Counted from the stretch's first letter, positions 16,630 through 26,354 are shown. The stretch: 64,000 nt of DNA from CAYPXN01 sp964470915 (GCA_964470915.1 CAYYEM010000002.1:1-64000), one strand, 5' to 3'. The notes: generated by a model not told the origin, from the letters alone. Program-made: numbers and translations.

Positions 16630-17976
16630 TTAGTGCCCATTGCCGTGAGGATGATGGGGGGCGACCCCACATTTCACAGCAGCCTTAGCAACCGCTTTAG
16701 CCACTGCATCGTGTACGATATGATCGAGCGGATCTGGAATCAATTCCATCTCGGGTGTATGATGCACAATCGCGAGAGCTGCAGCGATATACATTTCAGA
16801 AGTAATTTTAGTGGCTTTACTTTCTAAGGTCCCTTTCCAAATTCCAGGATAACCTAAGAGGTTGTTTACGCGAGTTCCATCGCTGGCAAAAGCGGCCCCA
16901 GCTTTAAGAGCATCCGCAATAGAGATTTCAGGAAAGGGGTTACTCAAAGCTAAAATGACTTGGCCTTTTTGTACCCATTCAGGCTTGATGAGCCCTGGCA
17001 TGCCAGTCGTTGCAACCACTACCTGGCATTTTTTCATTAAATCTTGAAGTTCCATGGGTTCACCGCCACCTTCTTTTAGGCGGACATAGCATTCAGGATT
17101 GATATCGTAGCCATAAACCCCATGTTCGCTATATTCTGTGATCAACTTTGCGATGGCGAGACCTGCTGCCCCTAAACCAATTTGTCCAACCTTGGCAGTT
17201 TTTAAATCAATGTTCGACATATTACAGGCATTGATCAAAGCAGCTAAAGCAACTGTGGCGGTTCCATGTTGATCGTCGTGCATGACGGGAATTTTCAAAC
17301 GCGCACACAATTCATCTTCCAAACGAAAACAATCAGGAGTTCGGATGTCTTCCAGATGAATCGCCGCAAAAGTGGGAGAAATGGTTTGAACTGTTTCGAT
17401 AATACGATCCACATCGAGGCTATCTACCAAAATGGGAATCATGTGTAGACCCGAGAATTGATTAAAGAGAGCGCATTTCCCTTCCATCACAGGCATTGAA
17501 GCGACAGGGCCGATATTTCCCAAGCCTAATACTCGGCTTCCATTGGTAATGAGTCCAATCGTTTTGGAAATAGTGGTATAAAGAGCAGCTTGTTTTGGAT
17601 CTTCTTTGATTAAACGACAAACGCTCGCGACTCCTGGAGTATAAACTTTTCGAAGGTCTTCAATCGAATGAACAGGGTGAGCAGATTTTACCAATAGCTT
17701 TCCGCCTCGATGAATTTCTAATACTTCATCTATAACAGCTTCGAGTTCTACTTCTTTGAGCTGGCGTACTGCTTCTACGATTCTTTTGAGATGTTCTTCA
17801 TCATCTAAAAGAATGGAAATATCTCGGATATTTTGAAATTCACCCATGGCGACGGTGGAGATATTTCCAATGTCTCCGCCATTAGCTGCAATGGTGCTAA
17901 TCAGTTTGGCTAATACGCCGATGATTTTTTGATTTTTACAACGAAGGGTACGGATAATCTTTTGTTTATAGCTCAT
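16630..17976 (-). CDS. NAD-type malic enzyme with N-terminal ACT domain
   Basis: Oxidative decarboxylation of malate to pyruvate. 448 residues: an ACT-type regulatory domain at about 10-80 (GVLAKLISTIAANGGDIGNI), then the malic enzyme N-terminal domain (KVYTPGVASVCRLI, IGLITNGSRVLGLGNIGP) and the NAD-binding domain (GQIGLGAAGLAIAKL). VMHDDQHGTATV is the family's metal and substrate segment. The ACT domain suggests amino-acid control. Divergent from the epimerase gene, it would withdraw C4 acid made by the ethylmalonyl-CoA route as pyruvate. Confidence 0.93.
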   Translation of the reverse strand: MSYKQKIIRTLRCKNQKIIGVLAKLISTIAANGGDIGNISTVAMGEFQNIRDISILLDDEEHLKRIVEAVRQLKEVELEAVIDEVLEIHRGGKLLVKSAHPVHSIEDLRKVYTPGVASVCRLIKEDPKQAALYTTISKTIGLITNGSRVLGLGNIGPVASMPVMEGKCALFNQFSGLHMIPILVDSLDVDRIIETVQTISPTFAAIHLEDIRTPDCFRLEDELCARLKIPVMHDDQHGTATVALAALINACNMSNIDLKTAKVGQIGLGAAGLAIAKLITEYSEHGVYGYDINPECYVRLKEGGGEPMELQDLMKKCQVVVATTGMPGLIKPEWVQKGQVILALSNPFPEISIADALKAGAAFASDGTRVNNLLGYPGIWKGTLESKATKITSEMYIAAALAIVHHTPEMELIPDPLDHIVHDAVAKAVAKAAVKCGVAPHHPHGNGH

Positions 17977-18085
17977 AAGGTAGACACAATCTTCAATGAA
18001 TCGATTTTTCAGTCAAGGAGAAAACTTTTTTAAGTTTGACAAGGGTGATGAAAAGAGAAAAGTAAAAAGAAAAAAGGAGTATTCG

Positions 18086-18499
18086 ATGTCTTTTAAAAAA
18101 GTGGATCATGTGGCAATTGCGGTTCCTAATCTCGAGGATGCGATTGCTTTATATAAAAGTTTATTAGGAAAAGACCCTGAACATATTGAGGAAGTAGCTG
18201 AGCAAAAAGTGCGTGCTGCTTTTTTCGGAGTCGGGGAAAGTAATTTGGAATTATTATTTCCAACCGCAGCGGATAGTCCGATTGCAAACTTTTTACAGAA
18301 AAATCCTCGGGGTGGCCTTCACCATATTTGCTTGGAAGTGAAAGATATCGATGCCCATCTGGCGAAGTTAAAAGCGCAAGGCGTGAAACTCATCGATGAA
18401 ACGCCCCGCATTGGTGCGCATAATAAAAGAATCGCCTTTGTGCATCCAAAGTCAACGGGTGGGGTGTTGATCGAACTCTCCGAGCCTCAGGATCATTAG
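18086..18499 (+). CDS. mce: Methylmalonyl-CoA / ethylmalonyl-CoA epimerase
   Basis: Vicinal-oxygen-chelate fold epimerase interconverting the 2R and 2S forms of methylmalonyl-CoA and ethylmalonyl-CoA. I set the start at the ATG at 18086, preceded by AAAGGAG at ideal spacing; an open frame 90 bases further upstream is basic, low-complexity and has no SD. 137 residues, normal. Metal ligands are visible: H in VDHVAIAVPNLEDA, E in NLELLFP, H in GGLHHICLEV and E in GVLIELSEP. It links Ccr to Ecm and propionyl-CoA carboxylase to Mcm. First gene of a co-directional run with mcl. Confidence 0.95.
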   Translation: MSFKKVDHVAIAVPNLEDAIALYKSLLGKDPEHIEEVAEQKVRAAFFGVGESNLELLFPTAADSPIANFLQKNPRGGLHHICLEVKDIDAHLAKLKAQGVKLIDETPRIGAHNKRIAFVHPKSTGGVLIELSEPQDH

Positions 18500-18583
18500 T
18501 TTTGAACTTTCCCTTTGACAATTCCCCCTGTTTTTAGCTTTAACCTCTTCTCCTTATAAAATTATTAAATTGGAGTCATATTT

Positions 18584-19573
18584 ATGAGTAAAAAACATCC
18601 CAACGAAGCCTTATTTGCGGGCGAGAAGCCTTTTCCCATTATTCCTACTTGTGAGCATTTTGCAGGATCAGAAAAACTCATTACCAAAGCCATGGAACTG
18701 CAAAATACCAAGGGGGGCGTGTTTGACATCACGATGGATTGTGAAGATGGCGCCGCCACTGGAAAAGAAGTGGAACATGCTGAAATGGTTGTAGCGATGG
18801 CGAAAGGTCCTCTGAATAAGCATAAGATGGCAGGAACCCGCATTCACGACTATACTCATCCTCACTGGAAAAAAGATGTAGATATTTTGGTGGGCGGAGC
18901 AGGAAATGAATTGGCTTACATCACGATTCCCAAACCCACCGCGGCCAGCCAAGTGAAAGAAATGATTTCTTACATTCAAGAAGTTGCAAAGAAAAATAAT
19001 GTGAAGAAAGAAATTCCCATTCATGTGCTCATTGAAACTCATGGCGCTTTAAAAGATGTTTTCCAAATCGCAGAACTTCCTTGGATGCAAGTGCTAGATT
19101 TTGGTTTGATGGATTTCGTGTCAGGTCATCATGGTGCAATTCCGGATTCTTGTATGAGATCTCCAGGTCAGTTTGAACATGCCTTGATTTTCCGTGCGAA
19201 AGCTACTTTGTGTGCTGCCGCCTTGGCGAATGGAATTATTCCTGCCCACAACGTGACGCTTGATTTGAAAGATTTTGAAAAAACCAAAGCTGACGCAACT
19301 CGCGCTCGCAACGAATTTGGATTTTTAAGAATGTGGTCGATTTATCCCACCCAAATTGATGCGATTGTCCAGGCAATGTTGCCCGATTATTCTCAAATTC
19401 AAACAGGATGCGATATTCTGCTTGCGGCTCAGGAAGCAAATTGGGGTCCCATTCAACATGCGGGCGAACTTCATGATCGTGCGACCTACCGATACTATTG
19501 GGAATTGGTTCAGATTGCGAAAGTTTCAGGACAAAAACTTCCCGAAGCAGCTGAAAAAGCATTTTTTGGATAA
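18584..19573 (+). CDS. mcl: L-malyl-CoA / beta-methylmalyl-CoA lyase
   Basis: HpcH/HpaI-family CoA lyase that cleaves beta-methylmalyl-CoA to glyoxylate and propionyl-CoA, the last step of the ethylmalonyl-CoA cycle. 329 residues. Seen: FDITMDCEDGAATGKE (metal-binding acidic segment), GTRIHDYTHPHWKKD (substrate Arg), and IPIHVLIETHGAL followed by LDFGLMDFVSGHHGAIP. The length and SGHHGAIP segment match Mcl1 proteins better than citrate lyase beta subunits. The stop TAA overlaps an ATG that opens the next reading frame. Malyl-CoA synthesis or hydrolysis are alternative directions. Confidence 0.9.
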   Translation: MSKKHPNEALFAGEKPFPIIPTCEHFAGSEKLITKAMELQNTKGGVFDITMDCEDGAATGKEVEHAEMVVAMAKGPLNKHKMAGTRIHDYTHPHWKKDVDILVGGAGNELAYITIPKPTAASQVKEMISYIQEVAKKNNVKKEIPIHVLIETHGALKDVFQIAELPWMQVLDFGLMDFVSGHHGAIPDSCMRSPGQFEHALIFRAKATLCAAALANGIIPAHNVTLDLKDFEKTKADATRARNEFGFLRMWSIYPTQIDAIVQAMLPDYSQIQTGCDILLAAQEANWGPIQHAGELHDRATYRYYWELVQIAKVSGQKLPEAAEKAFFG

Positions 19574-19599
19574 TGAAAAAAAAAGAGGAGGTATTTCTT

Positions 19600-21228
19600 T
19601 TGAACCTCTATCGAACCCACGAAGTATTAAATCAAGTTGAAGCTTTGAAGGATTACAATTTGTATTCCTCCGATTCTGTTTTGCAAGAAGCCGTAAAGCG
19701 TGAGGGCGCAGCTTGGGCAGAAAAACAATTATTAGATTTTGGTGCAAAGTTAGGTTCGGCAGAAGTGATCGATTGGGGTTTTAAAGCCAATGAATATATT
19801 CCTGTTTTAAAAACTCATGACCGCTTGGGAAATCGCTTGGATGAGGTGGAATATCATCCTGCTTACCATCATCTCATGTCTTTATCGGTGAGTCAGGGTT
19901 TGCATTCTTCCCCTTGGAGTGAAGCCAAGGGTGGAGCGCAGGCCGCCCGTGCTGCTGCTTATTTGATGAATGGGCAAAACGAGGCAGGGCACGGATGTCC
20001 GATTACCATGACCTATGCGGTAGTGCCGGTGTTGAAGCGATATCCGGAAGTCGGAGAAAAATGGTTAAAGAAAATTTTTACTCGAACTTATGATCCTTCT
20101 TTTCAGCCCCTTGAAAAAAAGCAGGGAGCCACTTTAGGAATGGCCATGACCGAAAAGCAGGGCGGCTCCGATGTGCGGGCGAATACTACTCGGGCTGAGA
20201 AAATTTCAGTGAAAGAAAATGAATTTGTGCTTACGGGCCACAAGTGGTTTTGTTCCGCTCCCATGAGCGATGCTTTTTTGGTGCTGGCCCAGTTGCCTGA
20301 AGGCCTCACTTGCTTTCTGGTTCCGCGATTTAGACCCGACGGATCTAAAAATAATTTTTACATTCAACGTCTTAAAAATAAATTAGGAAATCGGTCGAAC
20401 GCATCGAGCGAAATTGAATTTTTAAATACTTGGGCTCAGCAAGTGGGAGAAGCCGGTCGTGGAGTTCCTACCATTATTGAAATGGTGAATCATACACGCT
20501 TTGATTGTGTGTTGGGTTCTTCAGCCTTGATGCGGCGAGCACTTACAGAAGCCATTCATTACGCAACCCATCGTCAGGCTTTCGGGAAAAAACTAATTGA
20601 TCAAACTCTGATGCAAAATGTGCTTTCTGATTTGGCGATCGAGTCTGAGGCTGCAACAGTTTTGGCAATGCGTTTAGCGCGGGCTTTTGATTCGGATGCT
20701 GAAGAAGAAAAATCTTTCCGACGTTTAGCGACGGCGATTTCAAAATACTGGGTTTGTAAGCGAGCGCCTTTCTTTACTTATGAAGCGATGGAATCTTTAG
20801 GGGGGCCAGGTTATGTAGAGGAGTCGATTCTCCCTCGTTTGTATCGTGAAGCACCGGTGAATTCAATTTGGGAAGGGAGTGGCAACGTAAATTGTTTGGA
20901 TGTTTTTCGTGCAATTCAAAAAGAGCCACTTTCTTTGGAAATGCTTCAAAAAGAAATTGCGGAAGTCGAACATCCCACTTTGAATGCATTTACTCAAAAT
21001 TTGATGAAAGATTTTTTAAAAACCAATGAACAGGAAAATCAGGCAAGACATTTAGTTGAAAGAATGACTCTTGCTCTTCAAGCTTCTTTACTTTTACGCT
21101 ACAGCCCTGATTTTATTTCGGATGCTTTCATCCAATCTCGTTTGGAGGGAAAGGGGGGCTATGCTTTTGGAACTCTTCCTGCCCAATCTAATTTTAAGTC
21201 GATTCTTCAAAGGGCTTGGTCGGTTTAG
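19600..21228 (+). CDS. AidB-like acyl-CoA dehydrogenase
   Basis: FAD acyl-CoA dehydrogenase of the AidB branch. 542 residues from a TTG at 19600, chosen because GAGGAGG (19585-19591) lies 8 bases before it; an ATG at 19573 overlaps the mcl stop but has no separate SD. The N-terminal adaptive domain (about 1-150) precedes GMAMTEKQGGSDVRANTT (FAD/substrate region), TGHKWFCSAPMSDAFLVLAQ and GGPGYVEESILPRLYREAPV near the end. E. coli AidB is about 541 residues and is linked to alkylation stress. Here its place behind mcl suggests a CoA-ester role, which is unproved. Confidence 0.9.
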   Translation: MNLYRTHEVLNQVEALKDYNLYSSDSVLQEAVKREGAAWAEKQLLDFGAKLGSAEVIDWGFKANEYIPVLKTHDRLGNRLDEVEYHPAYHHLMSLSVSQGLHSSPWSEAKGGAQAARAAAYLMNGQNEAGHGCPITMTYAVVPVLKRYPEVGEKWLKKIFTRTYDPSFQPLEKKQGATLGMAMTEKQGGSDVRANTTRAEKISVKENEFVLTGHKWFCSAPMSDAFLVLAQLPEGLTCFLVPRFRPDGSKNNFYIQRLKNKLGNRSNASSEIEFLNTWAQQVGEAGRGVPTIIEMVNHTRFDCVLGSSALMRRALTEAIHYATHRQAFGKKLIDQTLMQNVLSDLAIESEAATVLAMRLARAFDSDAEEEKSFRRLATAISKYWVCKRAPFFTYEAMESLGGPGYVEESILPRLYREAPVNSIWEGSGNVNCLDVFRAIQKEPLSLEMLQKEIAEVEHPTLNAFTQNLMKDFLKTNEQENQARHLVERMTLALQASLLLRYSPDFISDAFIQSRLEGKGGYAFGTLPAQSNFKSILQRAWSV

Positions 21229-21313
21229 ACCCTTAAATCGGGATTCCTAATTTTGCCGCAACCTTTCTTGTGTTGGCTCGAAAGTGAATATATCCTTTAT
21301 TCGAGGCTAGAAA

Positions 21314-22399
21314 ATGAATTGTCGGGGGCTGGCACAATCTGATATTTCAGTCGATCCATTGGTTCAGAATTTATTTGAACCAATGTGTCGCAATTTAACA
21401 GCATCTCAGGGTCGAGGTCTTGCTTTAAAAAATGCTCAGATTGATAAGCCCCAACAGACCCTTTTTTATACCTCTCCTTTTTTAGAATTAAAAACGAAAG
21501 CTCCTGATGGGAAGATAGATTTTTTTGATATTGTTTCCACTTTTGTGGATACCTACGAGAAGGGGAATCCTTATGAACGCCATTTGCTGGGGAGAGCTGT
21601 CAATCCAGGAATCCCCTGGATTTTTAAGGATCCAAAAAAATTGAAAATTGTAAAAGAAGAAATTCGGATTGCAAAACAAAATTTGGTATCGCAAGGTTTG
21701 GTGTCTCATACATTTTCTTTCAATGAAAGTTTAGCTAAGCGATTAGCGGAATTGATTGTTTCTCGAAATGGATTTGGAGTGCAGCTACCGCCTATCCCTC
21801 AAAGCCAAGAAGACACGAGAGCTTGTGCTCGCGAGCTTTCTGTTGATGAAGTTTTAAGTGAGAAATGTGCGGATTGTTCTGAGTTTCAGCTTTTATATTA
21901 TGAGATAGCAAGGTTGGCAGGTCTACAGCCTCTGTTTGTTGAGTTTGATCAAGATACTCAAAAATGTTCATTTCCTCAGCCCCATGTGGGAATTGCCTTA
22001 AGGCTCAACCGTGCGGATCCTCAGAAACTTACATTAGTAGATCTGACCAAAGGGGCCCAAGATGGCTTTGATATAAAGTATAGCGCTTGGCATGAACTTC
22101 CCAAACGTATTGTGATTGCCACTTATTATCTTTCGAGGGCTCTTAGGCCCCCTGAAAAGATGAATGATGCGCAATTGAGAAATTATCAATTCCAGGAATT
22201 GAAAAAAGGTCTTGCTTATGCGCCTGATTACGCACCTCTTCAGCTACAAATGGGAAATTACTATTTGGCACAAAATGAATATGACAAGGCTCTGCGTAGA
22301 TATGAGTTAGCTTTATTTTATCGACCCCATTACGAGGATGCCAAACGCAATATCGCTGTGCTTAATATCAGGCGAGCAATAACAGAGCGCCCTCAATAA
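21314..22399 (+). CDS. Transglutaminase-like and TPR protein
   Basis: 361 residues with no clear signal peptide. A central region resembles a transglutaminase-like cysteine peptidase core: KCADCSEFQLLYYEIARLAG (putative nucleophile Cys), then PHVGIALRL (His) and LTLVDLT (Asp). The C-terminal 90 residues form tetratricopeptide repeats (APLQLQMGNYYLAQNEYDKA, then ALRRYELALFYRPHYEDAKR). Such proteins often act in envelope or protein-processing complexes; the substrate is unknown. Isolated between the AidB-like gene and a convergent orphan gene. Confidence 0.6.
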   Translation: MNCRGLAQSDISVDPLVQNLFEPMCRNLTASQGRGLALKNAQIDKPQQTLFYTSPFLELKTKAPDGKIDFFDIVSTFVDTYEKGNPYERHLLGRAVNPGIPWIFKDPKKLKIVKEEIRIAKQNLVSQGLVSHTFSFNESLAKRLAELIVSRNGFGVQLPPIPQSQEDTRACARELSVDEVLSEKCADCSEFQLLYYEIARLAGLQPLFVEFDQDTQKCSFPQPHVGIALRLNRADPQKLTLVDLTKGAQDGFDIKYSAWHELPKRIVIATYYLSRALRPPEKMNDAQLRNYQFQELKKGLAYAPDYAPLQLQMGNYYLAQNEYDKALRRYELALFYRPHYEDAKRNIAVLNIRRAITERPQ

Positions 22400-22414
22400 T
22401 TTTATTACTTAAAA

Positions 22415-23038
22415 TTATTCTACAATCCAAACTTGCACATCCATGATGTTTCTAGTTTCAGGTCCTATTTTTCTCTCCAAAACTTCCAGGGTGTTTGTGC
22501 TGATTCTTGCATCTCTCAAGGCAATACGTCGGCATCCTGAATGTTCTAAAAATACTCGGTCTAAGGGACTGAGTGGGCTATCTAAGAGATAGCGCGTCAT
22601 TTGGCCGTTGGATCTTTTGTTGATTGCACCTGCTTTTTGGAAGTTAGTGCTGAACACTGTTAAACTTCCTTGAGTTTCATTTGCAGGGGGGCTGTTGTTT
22701 GTTGAAACGTGAGTAGGTGTTTGAGCATTTGCAACCGGAGGAGAATAACGAGTTAAGTCTTCCGATTGAGGATTTAAAATGCTTCTGGCATGATCTGCAG
22801 AACTATGATGCACATACACTGTGCGTGGGCTACCTTGCACAGTAGAGGTGATCGGAACATAGCCTGTGCGAGTTAAGTAAGCGATGTTTTCAGTATTTTC
22901 TGTGACAGCGAATTGCACGCGAGCACCTAAAGCATTGGTATAAGATTCAATTCTCAGTGCTTTAGGATGAGGTAAAGAAGCATCTTGAGTGGGGCGGACG
23001 CTTTCTTTTGCATTTACAACATTATTTGTGGGTTCCAT
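22415..23038 (-). CDS. Orphan protein under a consensus sigma-54 promoter
   Basis: 207 residues with no signal peptide, membrane segment or Cys. Composition is polar (Ser, Thr, Asn, Pro), with a likely disordered middle (about 90-130) between two folded-looking ends; the first contains GARVQFAVTENTENIAYLTR and the last is RNIMDVQVWIVE. No family is recognised. A good SD (AAAGGAG) precedes the ATG, and a near-perfect -24/-12 element lies 42 bases further up. The genes on either side are unrelated, so it is a single-gene unit. Confidence 0.62.
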   Translation of the reverse strand: MEPTNNVVNAKESVRPTQDASLPHPKALRIESYTNALGARVQFAVTENTENIAYLTRTGYVPITSTVQGSPRTVYVHHSSADHARSILNPQSEDLTRYSPPVANAQTPTHVSTNNSPPANETQGSLTVFSTNFQKAGAINKRSNGQMTRYLLDSPLSPLDRVFLEHSGCRRIALRDARISTNTLEVLERKIGPETRNIMDVQVWIVE

Positions 23039-23079
23039 AAATACTCCTTTTTTTATTCAAAACTTCGCTTATTAACTAA

Positions 23080-23094
23080 GCAACTAGCGTGCCA
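23080..23094 (-). promoter_or_regulatory. Consensus sigma-54 (-24/-12) promoter
   Basis: Minus-strand TGGCACGCTAGTTGC: TGGCACG and TTGC with exactly 10 bases between GG and GC, essentially the textbook sequence. It drives the orphan gene starting at 23038. The rest of the stretch to 23326 is AT-rich and shows no other feature I can support. Confidence 0.88.
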
Positions 23095-23326
23095 GTAATA
23101 GACTTTTAAGGAGTAAGTGAAATTCCATATTAATTTTAGTGACTTATGCTGCTATTTAAAAATTTTATTTGCGATGCCAAAGGGTAGGTATGTAATTAAT
23201 GTACCTTTTTATAGAATAAAAATCACATATTTGATGAGTTTATTCTACATATTTTACAATTTTTACTCATTTTGAGCTCTGCTAGACTGGGCTCGAAAAG
23301 CAGGTGCTGAAAGGTAGATCTAAAGA

Positions 23327-24115
23327 TTATTTTTGAAATTTTGCCTGAAAACGACCTGATTTTTTTTTGACGGAAATTTTATTTTGGAATGCTTTAGTTA
23401 AATTTGCGGAGTTCAGTATTTTTTCCTTTTTTCCTGAAGCCAGCACTTGCCCATTTTTTAAGATAAGGAGTTGCTTAAAACTCGGACTAATTTCTTCCAC
23501 ATGATGAGTGACTAAAATTAAAGTAGGAAAGTTTTTTTGTTGGATGAGTTGATCCAGGAATTTTAAAAAATTTTCTTTTGCAACCAAATCCATGCCAGCA
23601 CAAGGTTCATCCAAGATTAAAATCTGATAATCAGCCATCAAGGCGCGACCAATTAAAATTCTTTGGCGTTCTCCTTGTGAGAGTTGGATCCAAGTTCTTT
23701 TTTCTAGATGTTGGGCTTTCATTTGCTTTAAAATTTTTTTGGCTTTCTGGATGTCTTTTGTCGAAATTTTTCCCCAATAATTTATCATGGCTTCTTTGCC
23801 ACTTATGACAAGATTCAGAGCTGTTTCATCGGCTTGTATCATGGAGTGTATCACCGTGCTGACAATCCCTACTTTTTTGCGTAAAGCGCGCCAATCGCTT
23901 TGACCATAAGTATGATCAAGCACTGTCATTTCGCCAGAGCTAGGGGTGATGTATCCGGTGAGAGCTCCCAAAAGAGTACTTTTCCCCGAACCATTCGGAC
24001 CCAAGACAACCCAATGTTCTCCCCTGTTTATTTTCCAGGAAATATTTTTGAGAATGGGGATTTCTCTCCAAACACAGAGTTTTTTAAGTTCAAGAATGGG
24101 TAAAATTTTTTTCAC
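23327..24115 (-). CDS. ABC transporter ATP-binding protein
   Basis: ATPase subunit of an ABC system. I chose the GTG at 24115, which has an AAGG purine run upstream and gives 262 residues, the normal subunit length; the frame is open back to 24259 but that extension is unlike the family. Walker A GPNGSGKST is at 39-47, signature LSQGERQRILIG, Walker B ILILDEP, then H-loop VTHHVEEI. It resembles the YlmA/ModF-type stand-alone ATPases (IHSMIQADETALNLVISGK). No permease or binding protein is nearby, so the substrate is unknown. Confidence 0.87.
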   Translation of the reverse strand: MKKILPILELKKLCVWREIPILKNISWKINRGEHWVVLGPNGSGKSTLLGALTGYITPSSGEMTVLDHTYGQSDWRALRKKVGIVSTVIHSMIQADETALNLVISGKEAMINYWGKISTKDIQKAKKILKQMKAQHLEKRTWIQLSQGERQRILIGRALMADYQILILDEPCAGMDLVAKENFLKFLDQLIQQKNFPTLILVTHHVEEISPSFKQLLILKNGQVLASGKKEKILNSANLTKAFQNKISVKKKSGRFQAKFQK

Positions 24116-24300
24116 GGAGCCTTTCTTAGCATAAACATCTTCATATTGACAGGCCTTCTGAGATCCAGTTAAAAGCCCTGCTACTATAAAGACTAAATAG
24201 TCTTTTGAATCTTTCGGACTTAGCGCTCGGAAAAGTTCCGAGCTTGATAGGGTGAGCATACATAGCTTCCCTTTAAAACCCCATTGTATAAGGTGCTTTC

Positions 24301-25941
24301 ATGAATACAAGAAAATCACTTGAAGCGGCTCAAAGCTTGTTAAAACATGTCGGTAAACATCTGGCTCAAAGAGCTTCTGATGGAAAGGATATTTCCACTG
24401 CCAAGCTCGATACTTTCCAGAATGTTGCTTACGACTTGGCTTGGATTGCCTCAGAAGTCTATGCCGCCGAGGAATTGATTGCTTATGCCGAACGTAATAC
24501 GGGAGAAGTAGAAAAAGCACTTGCGGAACTTTTTACTGCGGAAATGGTCAGTAATTTTTCCCAAAAAGTGAGTTATCGTTTTCATGAATTTGGAGTGGAT
24601 CAAAATATTCTCCTCGAAACTATCTGGAAACCTGAACTTACAAAAGATGTAGAAACTGCTCTCAGCTCAGAGAATTATTCCCGTGTTGCGAAACTCGTTC
24701 ATGATAAAGGAGCAGGAACTTACGGCTTAGATGAAAATCATTCGATGTTCCGGGAAACCTTCAAAAAATTTGCTGAAGATGTGGTGATGCCTTTAGCTGA
24801 AAAAGTACATCGTCATGACGATTTAATTCCTTCAGTGATTATCGATGGTTTGAAAGAAATGGGCTGCTTTGGTTTGTCGATTCCGCAAAAATTTGGCGGA
24901 TTTCAAGATGACGCGAAGCCAGATAACACTGGCATGTGTGTAGTGACTGAAGAGCTATCACGGGGTGGCTTGGGGATTGCGGGTTCTTTGATTACGCGCC
25001 CTGAAATTTTATCGAAAGCCATTTTAAAAGGTGGAACCGAAGAACAAAAAGCCAAATGGCTTCCTTTGCTCGCCACCGGTGAACGCATGGCAGCAGTGGC
25101 GGTTACCGAACCCGATTTTGGTTCAGATGTGGCCGGCATGAAAGTGACTGCAAAAGCTCAAGAACATAATGGTAAAAAAGGTTATGTGATTAACGGTGTG
25201 AAAACCTGGTGTACCTTTGCAGGCTATGCCGACACCTTGATGGTATTGTGCCGAACGAATCCTGATATGAGTTTGAAGCATAAAGGAATGTCGATTCTCA
25301 TCGCTGAAAAGCCAAGTTTCGATGGCCATGAATTTAAATACGATCAACCTGAAGGCGGGCACATCGAAGGAAAAGCGATTCCTACCATTGGTTATCGTGG
25401 CATGCATTCTTATGAAGTGGCTTTTGAAAATTACTGGGTGCCTGAAGAAAATTTGGTGGGTGGAGAAGCGGGCCTTGGAAAAGGTTTCTATCTTCAGATG
25501 GAAGGTTTCGCCGGTGGACGCTTGCAAACTGCCGCGCGTGCGATTGGCGTGATGCAAGCAGCTCTTGAAGCCGCGATTCGTTATTCCAACGAAAGAAAAG
25601 TTTTTGCCAAGCCAATTTTTGAATACGGCATGACTCAATTTAAAATCGCCCGCATGGCTGCTCTTGTTCAGGCCTGCCGCCAGGCCACTTTCCACGCTTG
25701 CAAACTCATGGATGATCACAAAGGTGCGATGGAAGCTTCTTTGGTAAAATTCTATGCTTCTAAAGTGAGTGAATGGGTTGCCCGTGAAGCCCTCCAAATT
25801 CATGGCGGTTATGGTTACGCCGAAGAATACGCGGTAAGCCGCTATTATGTAGACTCTCGTGTATTTTCAATTTTTGAAGGTGCTGAAGAAGTACTTGCGC
25901 TCAGAGTGATAGCCCCGGCTTTACTCAAACAGTATCTTTAG
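24301..25941 (+). CDS. mcd: (2S)-Methylsuccinyl-CoA dehydrogenase
   Basis: FAD acyl-CoA dehydrogenase oxidising methylsuccinyl-CoA to mesaconyl-CoA in the ethylmalonyl-CoA pathway. 546 residues: an N-terminal helical extension of about 150 residues that ordinary acyl-CoA dehydrogenases lack but Mcd has, then the dehydrogenase core with AAVAVTEPDFGSDVAGMKV, NGVKTWCTFAGYADTLMVLC, RGMHSYEVAFENYWVPEENL and IHGGYGYAEEYAVSRYYVD. The length and extension separate it from butyryl-CoA dehydrogenases. Its 3' end overlaps the convergent small secreted gene by 4 bases. The next gene on the strand is mch. Confidence 0.93.
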   Translation: MNTRKSLEAAQSLLKHVGKHLAQRASDGKDISTAKLDTFQNVAYDLAWIASEVYAAEELIAYAERNTGEVEKALAELFTAEMVSNFSQKVSYRFHEFGVDQNILLETIWKPELTKDVETALSSENYSRVAKLVHDKGAGTYGLDENHSMFRETFKKFAEDVVMPLAEKVHRHDDLIPSVIIDGLKEMGCFGLSIPQKFGGFQDDAKPDNTGMCVVTEELSRGGLGIAGSLITRPEILSKAILKGGTEEQKAKWLPLLATGERMAAVAVTEPDFGSDVAGMKVTAKAQEHNGKKGYVINGVKTWCTFAGYADTLMVLCRTNPDMSLKHKGMSILIAEKPSFDGHEFKYDQPEGGHIEGKAIPTIGYRGMHSYEVAFENYWVPEENLVGGEAGLGKGFYLQMEGFAGGRLQTAARAIGVMQAALEAAIRYSNERKVFAKPIFEYGMTQFKIARMAALVQACRQATFHACKLMDDHKGAMEASLVKFYASKVSEWVAREALQIHGGYGYAEEYAVSRYYVDSRVFSIFEGAEEVLALRVIAPALLKQYL

Positions 25942-26354
25942 TTTGCTGCAACAATCGATTTCACCTGAATCAAATAAGGCGTGTGATGATGTCCTGTGAT
26001 TTGCGGCATGAGAGTGCCTTCTACCCTTACGTTTTCTTTTAATAATTTTTTGTTTTTATAAGTAGTCGGATCGACGATGAGTTGAAACGAAGAGAGAGCC
26101 TTTTCATTGGCAATGCAGACTGGTTTTTTAAGTTTCAGTATCCAATAAGTTTCAGGCTTATCACCTTTTTGAATATTTTCATAATTGGGAGGGCCAGGAA
26201 AAGTAGTTCGATGAATAGTTCCTACCCAGTTAACCTCCGCATTTTCTTTAAGGCAGACTTCATCCGCCGCAAATAAAGGGTGATGAAAGTAGAGAATGGA
26301 TATCAGGATGAATAAGAATAGTGCAGTCGCTCTTTTAGATTCAAAAACATTCAT
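25938..26354 (-). CDS. Small secreted DUF4431-like protein
   Basis: 138 residues with a signal peptide (hydrophobic core ATALFLFILISILYF, cleavage near LFA). The mature domain shows FPGPPNYENIQKGDKPETYW, WILKLKKPVCI and TGHHHTPYLIQV, the pattern of DUF4431, a periplasmic beta-barrel-like domain of unknown role. It is inserted between mcd and mch on the opposite strand; its start is 79 bases from the mch start, so a divergent promoter region lies between 26355 and 26432. Confidence 0.68.
   Translation of the reverse strand: MNVFESKRATALFLFILISILYFHHPLFAADEVCLKENAEVNWVGTIHRTTFPGPPNYENIQKGDKPETYWILKLKKPVCIANEKALSSFQLIVDPTTYKNKKLLKENVRVEGTLMPQITGHHHTPYLIQVKSIVAAN

Noticed and set aside
24113..24259. 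N-terminal extension of the ABC ATPase back to 24259
   Set aside because: 48 residues with no family match; the GTG at 24115 with a purine run gives a normal 262-residue subunit.
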